Source: Actinoallomurus bryophytorum
GTDB lineage: Bacteria; Actinomycetota; Actinomycetes; Streptosporangiales; Streptosporangiaceae
DNA: 64,000 bases
Direction of reading: 5' to 3'
NCBI RefSeq assembly: GCF_006716425.1
Contig: NZ_VFOZ01000001.1
Coordinates: 6,386,001-6,450,000 of the forward strand
The notes beneath the pieces were generated by a model. It saw only the letters and a list, made by a program, of their open reading frames with translations. It did not search any database and had not been told where the DNA came from. Positions 41,973 through 50,928 of the stretch are shown piece by piece (position 1 is the first letter of the stretch; the number at the start of each line of letters is the position of its first letter). A program made the position numbers and the translations under genes.

Positions 41973-42767
41973 TCACGGCAGGATGCTGTCCACGTAGCCC
42001 CCGTCCACGCGTACGGCGCCGCCGGTCGTCGCCGAGGCGGCCTCGGAGCTGAGGTAGACGACCATGTTGGCGATCTCGTCCGGCTCGATCAGCCGCTGCA
42101 GCAGGGAGTTCGGCCGGTACTCGGCCATGAACTTCCGCTGCGCCTCCTCCCAAGGCAGTTCGGTGCCCACCAGGTCGGCCACGAAGTCCTCCACGCCCTC
42201 GGTGTGGGTCGGCCCCGCCACGACCGTGTTGACCGTCACGCCAGTGCCGGCGACCGCCTTCGCGTAACCGCGCGAAACGGCCAGTAGCGCTGTTTTCGTC
42301 ATCCCGTAGTGCACCATCTCGGCGGGAGTGACAATGGCCGAGTCGCTCGCGATGAACTGCACGCGACCCCAGCCCCGCTCGGTCATTCGAGGGAGATAAT
42401 GGCGCGCCAGCCGGACTCCGGAGAGCACGTTGACCTCGAAATAGCGGCGCCACTCGTCATCGTCGATCTCCAGCACGGGCTGTGGCCCGAACACGCCGAG
42501 ATTGTTGACGAGGACGTCGGCCTCCGGGAGTCGTTCGAACAGCAGTGCCGCGCCCTCGGCGGTGGCCAGATCCGCGGCCACGCCACTGACCTCGGCCCCC
42601 GGGACCTCCAATCGCAGCTCGTCCACCGTCCTGGTGACCCCGCCTTCGTCGCGGCCGTTGACCACGACCGCCGCGCCCGCGCGGGCCAGGCCCTTGGCGA
42701 TCGCCCGCCCGATCCCCTTGGTCGAGCCACTGACGAGCGCCCTGCGTCCACTCAAGTCGATGTCCAT
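41973..42767 (-). CDS. SDR family oxidoreductase
   Basis: A 264-residue classical SDR: SGSTKGIGRAIAKGLARAGA, VLVNNLGVFGPQ, VQFIASDSAIVTP, active-site YGMTK and TGGAVRVDGGYVDSIL at the end. GGGAAGG precedes ATG 42767. Substrate unknown. It is transcribed away from the small membrane protein gene at 42932; the gap holds an unusually AT-rich stretch (about 42820-42885). Confidence 0.87.
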   Translation of the reverse strand: MDIDLSGRRALVSGSTKGIGRAIAKGLARAGAAVVVNGRDEGGVTRTVDELRLEVPGAEVSGVAADLATAEGAALLFERLPEADVLVNNLGVFGPQPVLEIDDDEWRRYFEVNVLSGVRLARHYLPRMTERGWGRVQFIASDSAIVTPAEMVHYGMTKTALLAVSRGYAKAVAGTGVTVNTVVAGPTHTEGVEDFVADLVGTELPWEEAQRKFMAEYRPNSLLQRLIEPDEIANMVVYLSSEAASATTGGAVRVDGGYVDSILP

Positions 42768-42931
42768 GGCGACCTTCCCTACCCCAGAACACGAAAACGA
42801 CTCTCCATCGGGTCGAATCGCCTAAAGTTCGTTTTTATGGGTCACTTCATTCTTTATTAAGCTGTCTTTCTCTACATTTTCCGGAGTCGGTTCGTTCAAC
42901 CGGCCATGACACCGATTCCGGAGGCACCGCC

Positions 42932-43060
42932 ATGCATCAGCGCCCAGCTCATGATCGTCCGGCCGGGGGAGCCCTTCACTGGACCGTGGTGGCCATCGCG
43001 GCCGCGGCCGTCGCGTGCTGCCTGATCGGCCTCGTCGTCTCCACCGCGTACGCCGGGTGA
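42932..43060 (+). CDS. 42-residue single-helix membrane protein
   Basis: ATG 42932, with GGAGG eight bases upstream, opens a frame of 42 residues: a short polar start (MHQRPAHDRPAGG) and one helix (WTVVAIAAAAVACCLIGLVV). It is too short for family assignment. The AT-rich stretch upstream (42820-42885) probably contains its promoter. Confidence 0.5.
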   Translation: MHQRPAHDRPAGGALHWTVVAIAAAAVACCLIGLVVSTAYAG

Positions 43061-43105
43061 TCCCGGCGTACGCGCTCCGGCGCGGCGGGCGTCCGGCGAC
43101 CGCCG

Positions 43106-43867
43106 TCACGCGGCGATGGTCGCGTGCATCTCCCAGACGAGGACCTCGGCCGGCTCGGTCGCGGTCAGCCGCTGCCCGCCGGTGGCGGTGAAACGTACGG
43201 CGTCGCCCTCGCGCAGGTCGCCGGCGCCCTCCAGCGAGGCGGCGCCGCGGGGCACGAACAGGTGCAGGAACGGCGCTTCGGGCAGCTCCACGCTCTGTCC
43301 CGGAGCCAGCCGGGCCACGTGCAGTGCCGCGTACTTGTTCCTGATGCGGATCGCGGACCGGTTCTCGTGCCGGGCCATGCCGGAGACGACCGGCACGAGG
43401 CCGCCGCGCAGCAGTTCGTCCTCGATCTCCAGCTGTTCGTAGCCCGGCGCGATGCCGGCCTCGTCGGGCACGACCCACATCTGCACGAAGTGCACGGGCT
43501 CGGAGGGCGCGTCCCGGCCCGCCTCGGCCGGCCGGTCGTTCTTCTCCGAGTGCAGGATCCCGGTGCCCGCGCTCATCCGTTGCGCGAGTCCGGGGTAGAT
43601 GACGCCGTTGTGCCCCTCGGAGTCCTGGTGGACGAGCGCACCACGGAGCACCCAGGTGACGATCTCCATGTCCCGGTGGGGATGCGTCTCGAAGCCGGTC
43701 CCGGGCTTGACCACGTCGTCGTTGTTGACCAGCAGCAACCCGTGGTGGGTGTTGCCCGGGTCGTGATGATGGCCGAAGGAGAACGAGTGCTTGGAGTCGA
43801 GCCACGAGATCTTCGTCGCGAACCGCTCCTCCGCCCGGCGCACGTTGATTTCAGGCCGCACGTTCAT
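43106..43867 (-). CDS. Pirin family protein (quercetinase-like, YhhW type)
   Basis: A 253-residue bicupin. ETHPHRDMEIVTWVLRG and GILHSEKN supply the metal ligands His62, His64, His106 and Glu108, matching active YhhW-type pirins that oxidise quercetin-like compounds in vitro. NTHHGLLLVNNDDVVKPGTG is also conserved. ATG 43867 is chosen; longer frames have no ribosome site. A strong palindrome sits 18-39 bp upstream of the start, so the gene is probably regulated by a MarR-type protein encoded elsewhere. Confidence 0.88.
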   Translation of the reverse strand: MNVRPEINVRRAEERFATKISWLDSKHSFSFGHHHDPGNTHHGLLLVNNDDVVKPGTGFETHPHRDMEIVTWVLRGALVHQDSEGHNGVIYPGLAQRMSAGTGILHSEKNDRPAEAGRDAPSEPVHFVQMWVVPDEAGIAPGYEQLEIEDELLRGGLVPVVSGMARHENRSAIRIRNKYAALHVARLAPGQSVELPEAPFLHLFVPRGAASLEGAGDLREGDAVRFTATGGQRLTATEPAEVLVWEMHATIAA

Positions 43868-43884
43868 GGGGCTCCTATCGCGTA

Positions 43885-43906
43885 AGTGGTTGAAACTTAA
43901 ACTACT
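43885..43906. promoter_or_regulatory. 22-bp palindromic operator of the pirin gene
   Basis: Arms AGTGGTTGAAA and its near complement TTAAACTACT around the centre, with 8 of 11 base pairs symmetric. It resembles MarR-type sites and lies between the pirin start and its expected promoter. Confidence 0.6.
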
Positions 43907-44045
43907 AAGGCGTCCTTCGATATTCCCACGCGCGGCTCCTCGTGGTGGAGTCCATCCGCGAAGGGCCGGGCGAGAGACGGACAAAGTGGGTGGACAGCCT
44001 CGTCAAGGCCCTCAATCCGCCCGCGAACGTACGATGCGAAGGTCC

Positions 44046-44996
44046 ATGACACAGACTTCCGGCGACCGGCGGTACGCGTGGCGCGTGCTCTCGGTCACCG
44101 GCATCGGGGTGCTGCTCTCCGGTGCCAACACCTCGACTCTGGACGTGGCGCTGCCCACCGTGGCGCTGCTCGGCGGCCTGCTCGCCACGACCCTCGGCTG
44201 GCGCGCGGTCTTCTGGTTCAACGTGCCGACGGGGGCGCTCGGCCTGGTCTGGGCCGTGATCAGCCTGCGCAGGTCACCGCGGAGCGACGAACCACGCGAG
44301 CCCTTCGACTTCGTCGGCGCCGCGCTGTCCTTCGTCGTCCTCGGCACCCTCGTGCTCGTGCTCTCCGAGGGCGGCGCGCTCGGCTGGACCAGTGCGCCGG
44401 TGGTCGCCGGGGCGGCCGCCTTCGCCGTGGCGACTCCGGTGTTCCTGCTCGTGCAGGCGCGCCGTCGCTACCCGCTGGTCGACCTGCGGATGTTCGCCGA
44501 CCGGGAACGCTCCATGGCCTACCTCGCGGCGTTCCTGCTGTCGATGGCGAGGTTCGCCGTGGTCCTGCTGATCTCGCTGTACCTCCAGGCGGCCGACGGG
44601 GTCGATCCGTTCCAGGCCGGACTCCGCGTGGTGCCGGTCGCGGTGGGCATGATGCTCGCCTCCCCGATCGCCGGAGGACTGGCCCACCGCTACAGCGCGC
44701 GCGTGCTGTCGACCGGCGGTCTCGCGCTGACCGGGCTCGGCCTGGTGGCGCTCGTCGCGCTGTCACTGGCGATCATCACGAGCCCGCTGACCGCATCCGC
44801 GAAGAAGGCCGCGTACGCCGGGACGCCGTCCTCGCTTCCGGGGCACACGCTGGACGCGTTCACCGCCGGCTGCCGCGTCGCGCTGCTGGTGCTCGGCGCG
44901 ATGACGGTCGCCGGAATGGCCGCCTCGCTGCGGCGCGCCCCGCCGGCCGGGCGGGGCGGCACCTCCCGGCGTGCCATGTCCGCCACCGCCGAATAG
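44046..44996 (+). pseudogene. MFS (DHA2) transporter gene with two in-frame deletions
   Basis: A 316-residue frame where about 450-480 is normal. TM1 ends TSTLDVALPTV, then the text jumps directly to LLGGLLATTLGWRAVFWFNV, which belongs at TM5-6, so TM2-TM4 (motif A included) are missing. After LALTGLGLVALVALS it jumps again to a late segment ending in the last helix, ALLVLGAMTVAGMAASL. Without motif A and about five helices the protein should not transport. ATG 44046 or 44034. Confidence 0.75.
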
Positions 44997-45202
44997 GTCA
45001 CCGATCGGTACGTCAATCGACGCGAATGAATTTCGCGGCGGTATGTGCGCGGCGATTCTGAGACCTAACCCGAAAGTGATGTGACGAACACGCACAGTGA
45101 TGCATGATGTTTTCGGATCCAAGGAGGTGCCCGAAAGATCTTGACCCGCATAACGACGGGCCACGGCAGCTCGTCGCCAGCCCCCGAAAGGAGTCGAGTT
45201 CG

Positions 45203-45601
45203 ATGCGCAGAACACCGATACGGATCGCCGGAATGTGTGCTGTCGCCGCAACAATGGCAGCGTCCGTGGCCGCGTGCGGCAACGACGACAAGAAGACCGC
45301 CTGCGACAAGCTCCAGGAAACGATTACGCAGGTCAGCCAGAGCGGCGTTGCACAGACCAATGATCCAAACGGGCTGGCCAACACCTATTACAGCAGCGCC
45401 ACCACGATGAGGCAGGAGGGCCGGGACTCCGGCGACAACGACGTCGAGTCCGCGGCGAACGACGCCGCGACGGCGCTCGAGCAGCTCAGCCAGCAGCTGA
45501 CGACGATGGACCGCGACGGCCGCGGCGCACCGCCGCAGCTCTCGGCCGGCACGAGCCTGATGAGCGCCGGCGACCGGATCAGGTCTGCCTGCGACAACTG
45601 A
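45203..45601 (+). CDS. Small secreted lipoprotein
   Basis: A 132-residue protein with a lipoprotein signal (AATMAASVAAC, Cys about 25) and a helical domain (ACDKLQETITQVSQSGVA, AANDAATALEQLSQQLTTMD) ending with Cys-Asp-Asn. No family was recognised. AAGGAG stands ten bases before ATG 45203. Confidence 0.7.
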   Translation: MRRTPIRIAGMCAVAATMAASVAACGNDDKKTACDKLQETITQVSQSGVAQTNDPNGLANTYYSSATTMRQEGRDSGDNDVESAANDAATALEQLSQQLTTMDRDGRGAPPQLSAGTSLMSAGDRIRSACDN

Positions 45602-45867
45602 GGCGGCCCGTCGGCGGCCCGTACGCCGAGGGTGGCAGGCGCTCCCGCTCTCCCAGCTCGACCCGGCTGGGGAGCGGGGCGACACTCGGCCCGGCTGAAA
45701 GCCACTGACGATCGGATCGAGATACCGCGGGGAGCGGCTCCGCCGCACGCGTTGCGGTTCAACGTCAAAAGCGATCATGGACACCCTCCCTTCGTGCCAC
45801 AATTTTCGGAAGGAATCATCTGAGCAACGGCACCCGAAGACGGGCCAGTGGAGCCAAGAGGCAGCAA

Positions 45868-46692
45868 GTGGATGAACTGAGCGTCAACATCGCCGGGCAG
45901 CGGATCGCTTACCTGGAGAGCACCGGCGGCCAAGACGACCGCGCGGTCATCTTCGTCCACGGCAACTCGTCTTCGGCCAGAACCTGGCTCCCCGTACTCA
46001 CGGGTGGTTTCGGCCGGCAGTACCGCTGCCTTGCGCTGGACCTGCCCGGCCACGGGCGGTCCGAGCCGGCCAGGGACCAGTCCGACTACTCGCTGCCGGG
46101 ATACGCGGCCGTGCTCGCCGACTTCGCCCGGACGCTCGATGCGGCCGACGCGGTCGTCGTCGGATGGAGCATGGGCGGTCAGATCACTCTGGAGGCCGCG
46201 CCGACGTTGCGGGACGCGGCCGGTTTTGTCATCTTCGGCGCACCGCCGGTCGCGTCGGCCGCGCAGTTTCCGGAGGCGTTCCTGCCGAATCCCGCGATGA
46301 GCGCCACCGGCAGCGCGATCCTCAGCGAGTCCGAGGCGCGGTCGTTCGCCGACAGCTTCACCGCGCCCGGCTCGGCGCTGGTGACCAGCGAGTTCGTATC
46401 CGACATCCTGGCCACCGACGGCGCCGCGCGCGTGGGGCTGGGCTCCAGCGTCGGCGAGGGCCGGTTCGCGGACGAGGTCGCGATCGTCGCAGAGCTCCGC
46501 CGGCCGCTGGCCATCTTGCACGGCGCCGGCGAGCAACTGGTCAACCTTGACTACCTGCGCAAGCTCACCATCCCCGCGCTGTGGCGCGGAGAGGTGCAGT
46601 TGATCCCCCACGCCGGCCACGCACCGCACCAGGAGACACCGCAACAGTTCGCCGCGCTGCTGACGGACTTCATCGGCGACCTTGGCGACTGA
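45868..46692 (+). CDS. Alpha/beta hydrolase
   Basis: A 274-residue hydrolase: oxyanion region FVHGNSSSARTW, RCLALDLPGHGRSE, nucleophile elbow VVGWSMGG (Ser101) and late LIPHAGHAPHQE with the catalytic His251. An ester- or lactone-hydrolysing role is likely, but the substrate is unknown. GTG 45868 with AGAGG upstream. It faces the PhyH gene tail to tail. Confidence 0.85.
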   Translation: MDELSVNIAGQRIAYLESTGGQDDRAVIFVHGNSSSARTWLPVLTGGFGRQYRCLALDLPGHGRSEPARDQSDYSLPGYAAVLADFARTLDAADAVVVGWSMGGQITLEAAPTLRDAAGFVIFGAPPVASAAQFPEAFLPNPAMSATGSAILSESEARSFADSFTAPGSALVTSEFVSDILATDGAARVGLGSSVGEGRFADEVAIVAELRRPLAILHGAGEQLVNLDYLRKLTIPALWRGEVQLIPHAGHAPHQETPQQFAALLTDFIGDLGD

Positions 46693-46710
46693 ACATCTTC
46701 GTCACACCAC

Positions 46711-46764
46711 GAGCCCGCGCGGGCAGGGCGCCGCGTAGTAGCGCGGTCCTGTGCGGGCGGGCTC
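46711..46764. terminator. Nested hairpin terminator between convergent genes
   Basis: GAGCCCGC (46711-46718) pairs with GCGGGCTC (46757-46764), and inside it CCGCG (46731-46735) pairs with CGCGG (46742-46746). Confidence 0.7.
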
Positions 46765-46790
46765 TGAGGTGAAGGGTCCTTGCGCCACGG

Positions 46791-47531
46791 TCACCGAGAT
46801 GTCGCCGGCCGGGACCTGATCGGCTCGTAGTCCAGCCAGGTGTCCTGGAGGAACTCGTCGCGGTGGGACTCATGGTCGAGGTTGCTGATCCGGAAGTACA
46901 GCGCCCGCCGTGTCTGTTCGGATCCGTAGTTGCCGCCGATGTTGTGGCCGAGGAGGTAGTGGGCCAGCAGCAGGTCACCGGCGTGTCCGGTGATCTGTTC
47001 GGGCACCGGCAGGTCGATCGGGGGATAGGCGCAGAACATCTGCGTGCCGTGCTCGCGGAAGTATTCGGCGTGGGTCCGATGGGTGCCCGGCCAGACCCAC
47101 AGGTTGCCGGAGTTCTCGGTGAGCTGATCCGTCATCAGGATCCCGGCCAGCAGGGTGAACGTGCCGCGGATCGGTCCGCCGGTCGGCTCGGCGTTCGCGG
47201 TGTCGATGTGGGGTCCGCCGGGGCGGTGTGAGTACGGCGGGATGTTCAGCGCGATCTGGACCTGCCAGGGGACCTTCAGCGTGCCGCGGCCGGCCAGGTC
47301 TTCGGCGAGACCGAACGCCGGGCTGCCGGTCAAGGGCGCGATCAGAGCCGGCTCGTCCTTGGTCTCGAGGAAGTGGAAGTGGGCCCCGCGCTTGTCCCCG
47401 GCGGGCGGGTCGGCCGCGGTGACCTTGTCGATCCGCTCGGTTGCCTCGTCCAGAATGTCGCCCGGCACCACCTGGGGGACCACGATGTAGCCGCGCTCGG
47501 CGAACTCGTTGATCCGCGCATCGCTCAACAC
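46791..47531 (-). CDS. Phytanoyl-CoA dioxygenase (PhyH) family protein
   Basis: A 246-residue Fe(II)/2-oxoglutarate oxygenase-like protein. GGPHIDTANAEP supplies the HxD metal ligands (His108, Asp110), and HAGDLLLAHYLLGHNIGG with RRALYFRI supplies the distal His and the 2-oxoglutarate Arg. LWVWPGTHRTH is typical. GTG 47531 is chosen; longer frames are rejected. It follows the TetR gene after 50 bp on the same strand, so probably forms an operon under TetR control. Confidence 0.85.
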   Translation of the reverse strand: MLSDARINEFAERGYIVVPQVVPGDILDEATERIDKVTAADPPAGDKRGAHFHFLETKDEPALIAPLTGSPAFGLAEDLAGRGTLKVPWQVQIALNIPPYSHRPGGPHIDTANAEPTGGPIRGTFTLLAGILMTDQLTENSGNLWVWPGTHRTHAEYFREHGTQMFCAYPPIDLPVPEQITGHAGDLLLAHYLLGHNIGGNYGSEQTRRALYFRISNLDHESHRDEFLQDTWLDYEPIRSRPATSR

Positions 47532-47581
47532 CTGGTCGACCCTAGACAGGCACTCCGGCGACGGCGAACGATTATCGCGCC

Positions 47582-48187
47582 TCAGGCGTCTCCGGGTGGC
47601 ACGGCGGCGGCGAGCAGCAACTGGACCACCTGGCCGAGCGTGGGCGCGGCGGCGTAGCCGTCCGGATCCAGCGTCGAGTGGAGCACGAACCCGTCGCCGG
47701 CCGCGACGATGAGCGACGCCATCGGCTCCGGCTCCACCCAAGCGGCGATGAGCCCGGCATCGCGGAGCTCGCGGATGCTCGCCGCGAGCGCGCCGCGCAG
47801 CTCGGCCAGCAGCGCGACGATCGGGGCGCGGACCGTCTCGTTGCGCGAGGCCGTCGCCAGCGCCTCGATGTAGGTCGGGAAGTGTTCGTGGGCCTGTTCG
47901 AGGGCCTGCTGAAGCGCCGACACCGTACCCAGCAGGCCGCTCAGCGGGTCACCGGCGATCCCGGTCAGCGCCGTACGCGCCGGCTCGATCCACGTGCGCA
48001 CGGCGTGGACCAGCGCCTGCCCGACCAGCTCGTCCTTTGAGCCGAAGTGGTAGGTGATGGCCTGCAGGTTCGCGCCCGCCGCGGTCGCGATCTCCCGTGA
48101 CGTCGTCTGCGCCACACCGCGGCTGCCGAGCACCTCCAGCGTGGCGGCGAGGAGGCGTTCGCGAGTGGCCTCTTGGCGTTCACTCAT
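47582..48187 (-). CDS. TetR family regulator
   Basis: A 201-residue regulator. HTH: TTSREIATAAGANLQAITYH; C-terminal domain TetR_C with ALEQAHEHFPTYIEALATAS. ATG 48187 gives MSERQEA. CATACGTATG overlaps the start. It is divergent from the NmrA-like gene and upstream of the PhyH gene, both likely targets. Confidence 0.88.
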   Translation of the reverse strand: MSERQEATRERLLAATLEVLGSRGVAQTTSREIATAAGANLQAITYHFGSKDELVGQALVHAVRTWIEPARTALTGIAGDPLSGLLGTVSALQQALEQAHEHFPTYIEALATASRNETVRAPIVALLAELRGALAASIRELRDAGLIAAWVEPEPMASLIVAAGDGFVLHSTLDPDGYAAAPTLGQVVQLLLAAAVPPGDA

Positions 48188-48194
48188 ACGTATG
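48185..48194. promoter_or_regulatory. TetR operator over the start codon
   Basis: Perfect 10-bp palindrome CATACGTATG followed by TATG, at the TetR start. A bound dimer would cover the ribosome site and the divergent promoter for 48247. Confidence 0.6.
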
Positions 48195-48246
48195 TATGAT
48201 TCGGGAGGACGGCCCGGTACCGGCCGCGGCAAGGGAAGGAAGCGTC

Positions 48247-49167
48247 ATGAGCCAGACAGACCTTGTGACCGGAGCGTTCGGATACTCCGGAACCTATCTC
48301 AGGCGCCGGCTCGAGGCGGCGGGCCACACGGTACGCACGCTGACCAACCATCCGTCGCGGGACGCGGACATCGCGGTGTTCCCCCTCGGGTTCGACGACC
48401 CCGGCGCGCTCGACGCGGCCTTCGAGGGGGTCACGACCTTCTACAACACGTACTGGACCCGGTACGAGCCGGGCGGGACGACTCACCCGCAGGCCGTCAC
48501 CAACACCGCGGCGCTGATGGCGGCCGCCGCACGTGCGGGCGTCGAACGCGTGGTGCACCTCAGCATCACCAACCCGGACCCCACCTCGTTCTACGCCTAT
48601 TACCGCGGCAAGGCCGAGGTGGAGGACCTCATCAGGGCCGGCGGCACGTCCTACGCCATCGTCCGGCCCAGCGTGATCTTCGGCGGGCAGGACATCCTGA
48701 TCAACAACATCGCGTGGCTGCTCCGGCAGTTCCACGTGTTCGCGATCCCCGGGGACGGGCGCTACCGCCTGCGTCCGGTGTACGTGGAGGACCTCGCCGA
48801 CCTGTGCGTACGGCTCGGAGCGGAGCGGGACGACGTGGTCGTCGACGCGATCGGGCCCGAGTCGTTCGCGTTCGAGGACCTGGTCGCGACCATCGCCGGA
48901 GCCATCGGGACGGCGTTCCGCCCCGTCCATCTCTCACCGGCCGTCGTCTCGCTCGTGTTGCGGGGGATGTCGCTGCTGACCAGGGACGTCGTGCTCACCC
49001 GCGACGAGATCGACGGCCTCATGGCCGAGCTCGTCATGGTCGAGGGCGAGGCGACGTGCCCCACCTCGCTGACCGGCTACCTGCGCGAGCACGCCGCCGA
49101 GATCGGCCGTGAATACCAGTCCGAGCTCGCGCGCCGAAAGCCGCTGCGGCGGCCCGCGTTCACCTGA
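48247..49167 (+). CDS. NmrA-like NAD(P)-binding protein
   Basis: A 306-residue extended-SDR/NmrA protein. LVTGAFGYSGTYLRRRLEAA is the glycine-rich motif; VVHLSITNPDPTSFYAYYRG and YAIVRPSVIFGGQDILINN follow in family order. The catalytic Tyr region reads YYRGK, so a reductase role is possible, but many are redox sensors. ATG 48247. Divergent from the TetR gene, sharing its operator. Confidence 0.83.
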   Translation: MSQTDLVTGAFGYSGTYLRRRLEAAGHTVRTLTNHPSRDADIAVFPLGFDDPGALDAAFEGVTTFYNTYWTRYEPGGTTHPQAVTNTAALMAAAARAGVERVVHLSITNPDPTSFYAYYRGKAEVEDLIRAGGTSYAIVRPSVIFGGQDILINNIAWLLRQFHVFAIPGDGRYRLRPVYVEDLADLCVRLGAERDDVVVDAIGPESFAFEDLVATIAGAIGTAFRPVHLSPAVVSLVLRGMSLLTRDVVLTRDEIDGLMAELVMVEGEATCPTSLTGYLREHAAEIGREYQSELARRKPLRRPAFT

Positions 49168-49176
49168 GGCCCGCGC

Positions 49177-49845
49177 TCAGGGCTCCAGCGCGGGCGGGGC
49201 GGCCTCGACCGGCGGGTCACCGACCGGCGGGTCACCGACCGGCGGCGCCGCGGACCGGCGGCGGGAGCCCAGCGCGGTGAGCACGCCGGCGAGCGTCGCC
49301 CCGGACAGTCCCAGCGCCTCGTCCCCGATGGTGTCGCGGTAGATGCTGACCACCTCGGTCGTGTTCATGATGAACGTGGCGTACTCGGCGATCTCCCAGA
49401 GGATCGCCGCGATCGCGCCGACTCCGGCACAGGTGAACGCCAGCATCCATGCCGGGATCACCGGCCCGCGCCGCAGGGCCACGCCGACGGCGGCGCTCAG
49501 CAGCGCCCAGTTGGTGAAGTGGCAGAAGTCGTCGAACCAGCCGAGCGTGTCGTACAGGTTCGCGGCGTTGCCCGCGACGTCGATGACGAACGGCGCGACG
49601 ATCAGCGCGTCGACGTCCCAGGGGTACCGGACCGGCCCGCGGAGGCGGTTCCAGATCAGCCAGATCAGCGGGACGAGTATCGCCGCGACGGGGTAGGTCA
49701 TGGCGCGGATGCCCATCGCCTTGGCGGCGAAACGCTCCCACTCCGGATGAAGGAGCGCGAAGATCAGCAGTCCTGCCAGCGCCGCCTTCAGCGCCAGGGA
49801 GATGGAGGGCCACCAGGGTCGGCGGTCGGGAGGGCTCATTGCCAT
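49177..49845 (-). CDS. Integral membrane protein (DUF2238-like)
   Basis: A 222-residue protein with about six hydrophobic segments and FDDFCHFTNWALLSAAVGV, AILWEIAEYATF and YRDTIGDEALGLSGATLAGV, which match the DUF2238-type membrane family. The last 35 residues are a low-complexity Pro/Ala tail with repeated VGDPP. ATG 49845 or 49839. It is transcribed in the same direction as the PlsC gene 69 bp upstream. Confidence 0.72.
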   Translation of the reverse strand: MAMSPPDRRPWWPSISLALKAALAGLLIFALLHPEWERFAAKAMGIRAMTYPVAAILVPLIWLIWNRLRGPVRYPWDVDALIVAPFVIDVAGNAANLYDTLGWFDDFCHFTNWALLSAAVGVALRRGPVIPAWMLAFTCAGVGAIAAILWEIAEYATFIMNTTEVVSIYRDTIGDEALGLSGATLAGVLTALGSRRRSAAPPVGDPPVGDPPVEAAPPALEP

Positions 49846-49914
49846 GGCGGCATTATCCGGGCAGGAGGGCCCGGCCTCAGGCCTTATGCGCAATCGATGG
49901 CGTTCTGCCAGGAG

Positions 49915-50913
49915 TCACGACTCGCGCGGCTGCGGAGCTGCCTCGGACTCGGGGCGGTTCTCCGCGATCCACGCGTCGATCGTCGCCCACCAGTCGTAGA
50001 GCCAGCGTTCCCGGTCGGTCTCCGGGATCTCCTCGTACGGGACCCGCCACCAGCGTGCGCGCAGGGGCTGCGTCATCGGGATCTCGCGCCACACGTCGCC
50101 CGCCGACAGCAGGTCGTCGGCGCCGGTGTGGGCAACGAAGATGACGTCGGCCATGGGGGCGGCCTCGATCGCCGCGAGCGTCCCGGCCACGTGCGGCGGC
50201 AGGACGTTCTTCATCCGCCCGGCACGCCGTGCCTCGGCGTGGTCGCCCTGCCGGCGCAACCTCCGGATCGCACGTACGCGGCGGTGGGGGGTGAAGTTCC
50301 CGCCCTCCGGGAAGATCAGCATGGCTCCGCGCGAGTCGAGTCCGGCGGCCAGCCGCCCGATCTCTCCGGCCGCCTCGCCGCGCGGGGCCGCGCTGCCGGT
50401 GATGAACGCGTTGGGCAGCCGGTTGAACATCACGTCGAGCGTCGGATCGAGCTGCAGGGTCGTCTTCATGACGATGCGCGGCCGCCGGCCGTAGACGTTG
50501 ATGAGGTAGTGGACGATCAAGAAGGAGTCGCCCGGACCGGCATGCCGGCTCAGCACGATCACCGGGCGGTCCGCCGAGGCGTTCAACGGCTCCTGGATCT
50601 CCACGGTGAGACCGAGGACGCGCGCCGACACGGCGTACACATGGCGGAGGAACCACCCGCACAGCGCGTAGTGCCGTTCGTCGTAGTCGGACGTCCGGCC
50701 GCGGATCCACAGGGCGAACGAGGCGAGCAGCGCGGCGCACTCCATCACCGTCCAGGTCACGCCGATCACCGCGACCCGCAGGAACCGGTGCCGGCCGTGG
50801 GAGGCGACCAGGCCGATGAGAAGGAGCAACGGCGTGGCCACGCCCACGACGATCGTCAGCGCGAACATCAGTGGGACCAGGACCAGTCGTCTTACGAGTC
50901 GCGGCGGGACCAT
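49915..50913 (-). CDS. 1-acyl-glycerol-3-phosphate acyltransferase (PlsC-like)
   Basis: A 332-residue lipid acyltransferase. LSRHAGPGDSFLIVHYLIN carries the H-x4-D motif (His124, Asp129) and FPEGGNFTPHRR the phosphate-binding motif. Two N-terminal membrane segments (about 10-35 and 48-70) anchor it. It should transfer an acyl group to a lysophospholipid-type acceptor. ATG 50913. The patatin gene ends 15 bp upstream, so phospholipid cleavage and reacylation are encoded together. Confidence 0.87.
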   Translation of the reverse strand: MVPPRLVRRLVLVPLMFALTIVVGVATPLLLLIGLVASHGRHRFLRVAVIGVTWTVMECAALLASFALWIRGRTSDYDERHYALCGWFLRHVYAVSARVLGLTVEIQEPLNASADRPVIVLSRHAGPGDSFLIVHYLINVYGRRPRIVMKTTLQLDPTLDVMFNRLPNAFITGSAAPRGEAAGEIGRLAAGLDSRGAMLIFPEGGNFTPHRRVRAIRRLRRQGDHAEARRAGRMKNVLPPHVAGTLAAIEAAPMADVIFVAHTGADDLLSAGDVWREIPMTQPLRARWWRVPYEEIPETDRERWLYDWWATIDAWIAENRPESEAAPQPRES

Positions 50914-50928
50914 CGGACCGTTCTCAGC

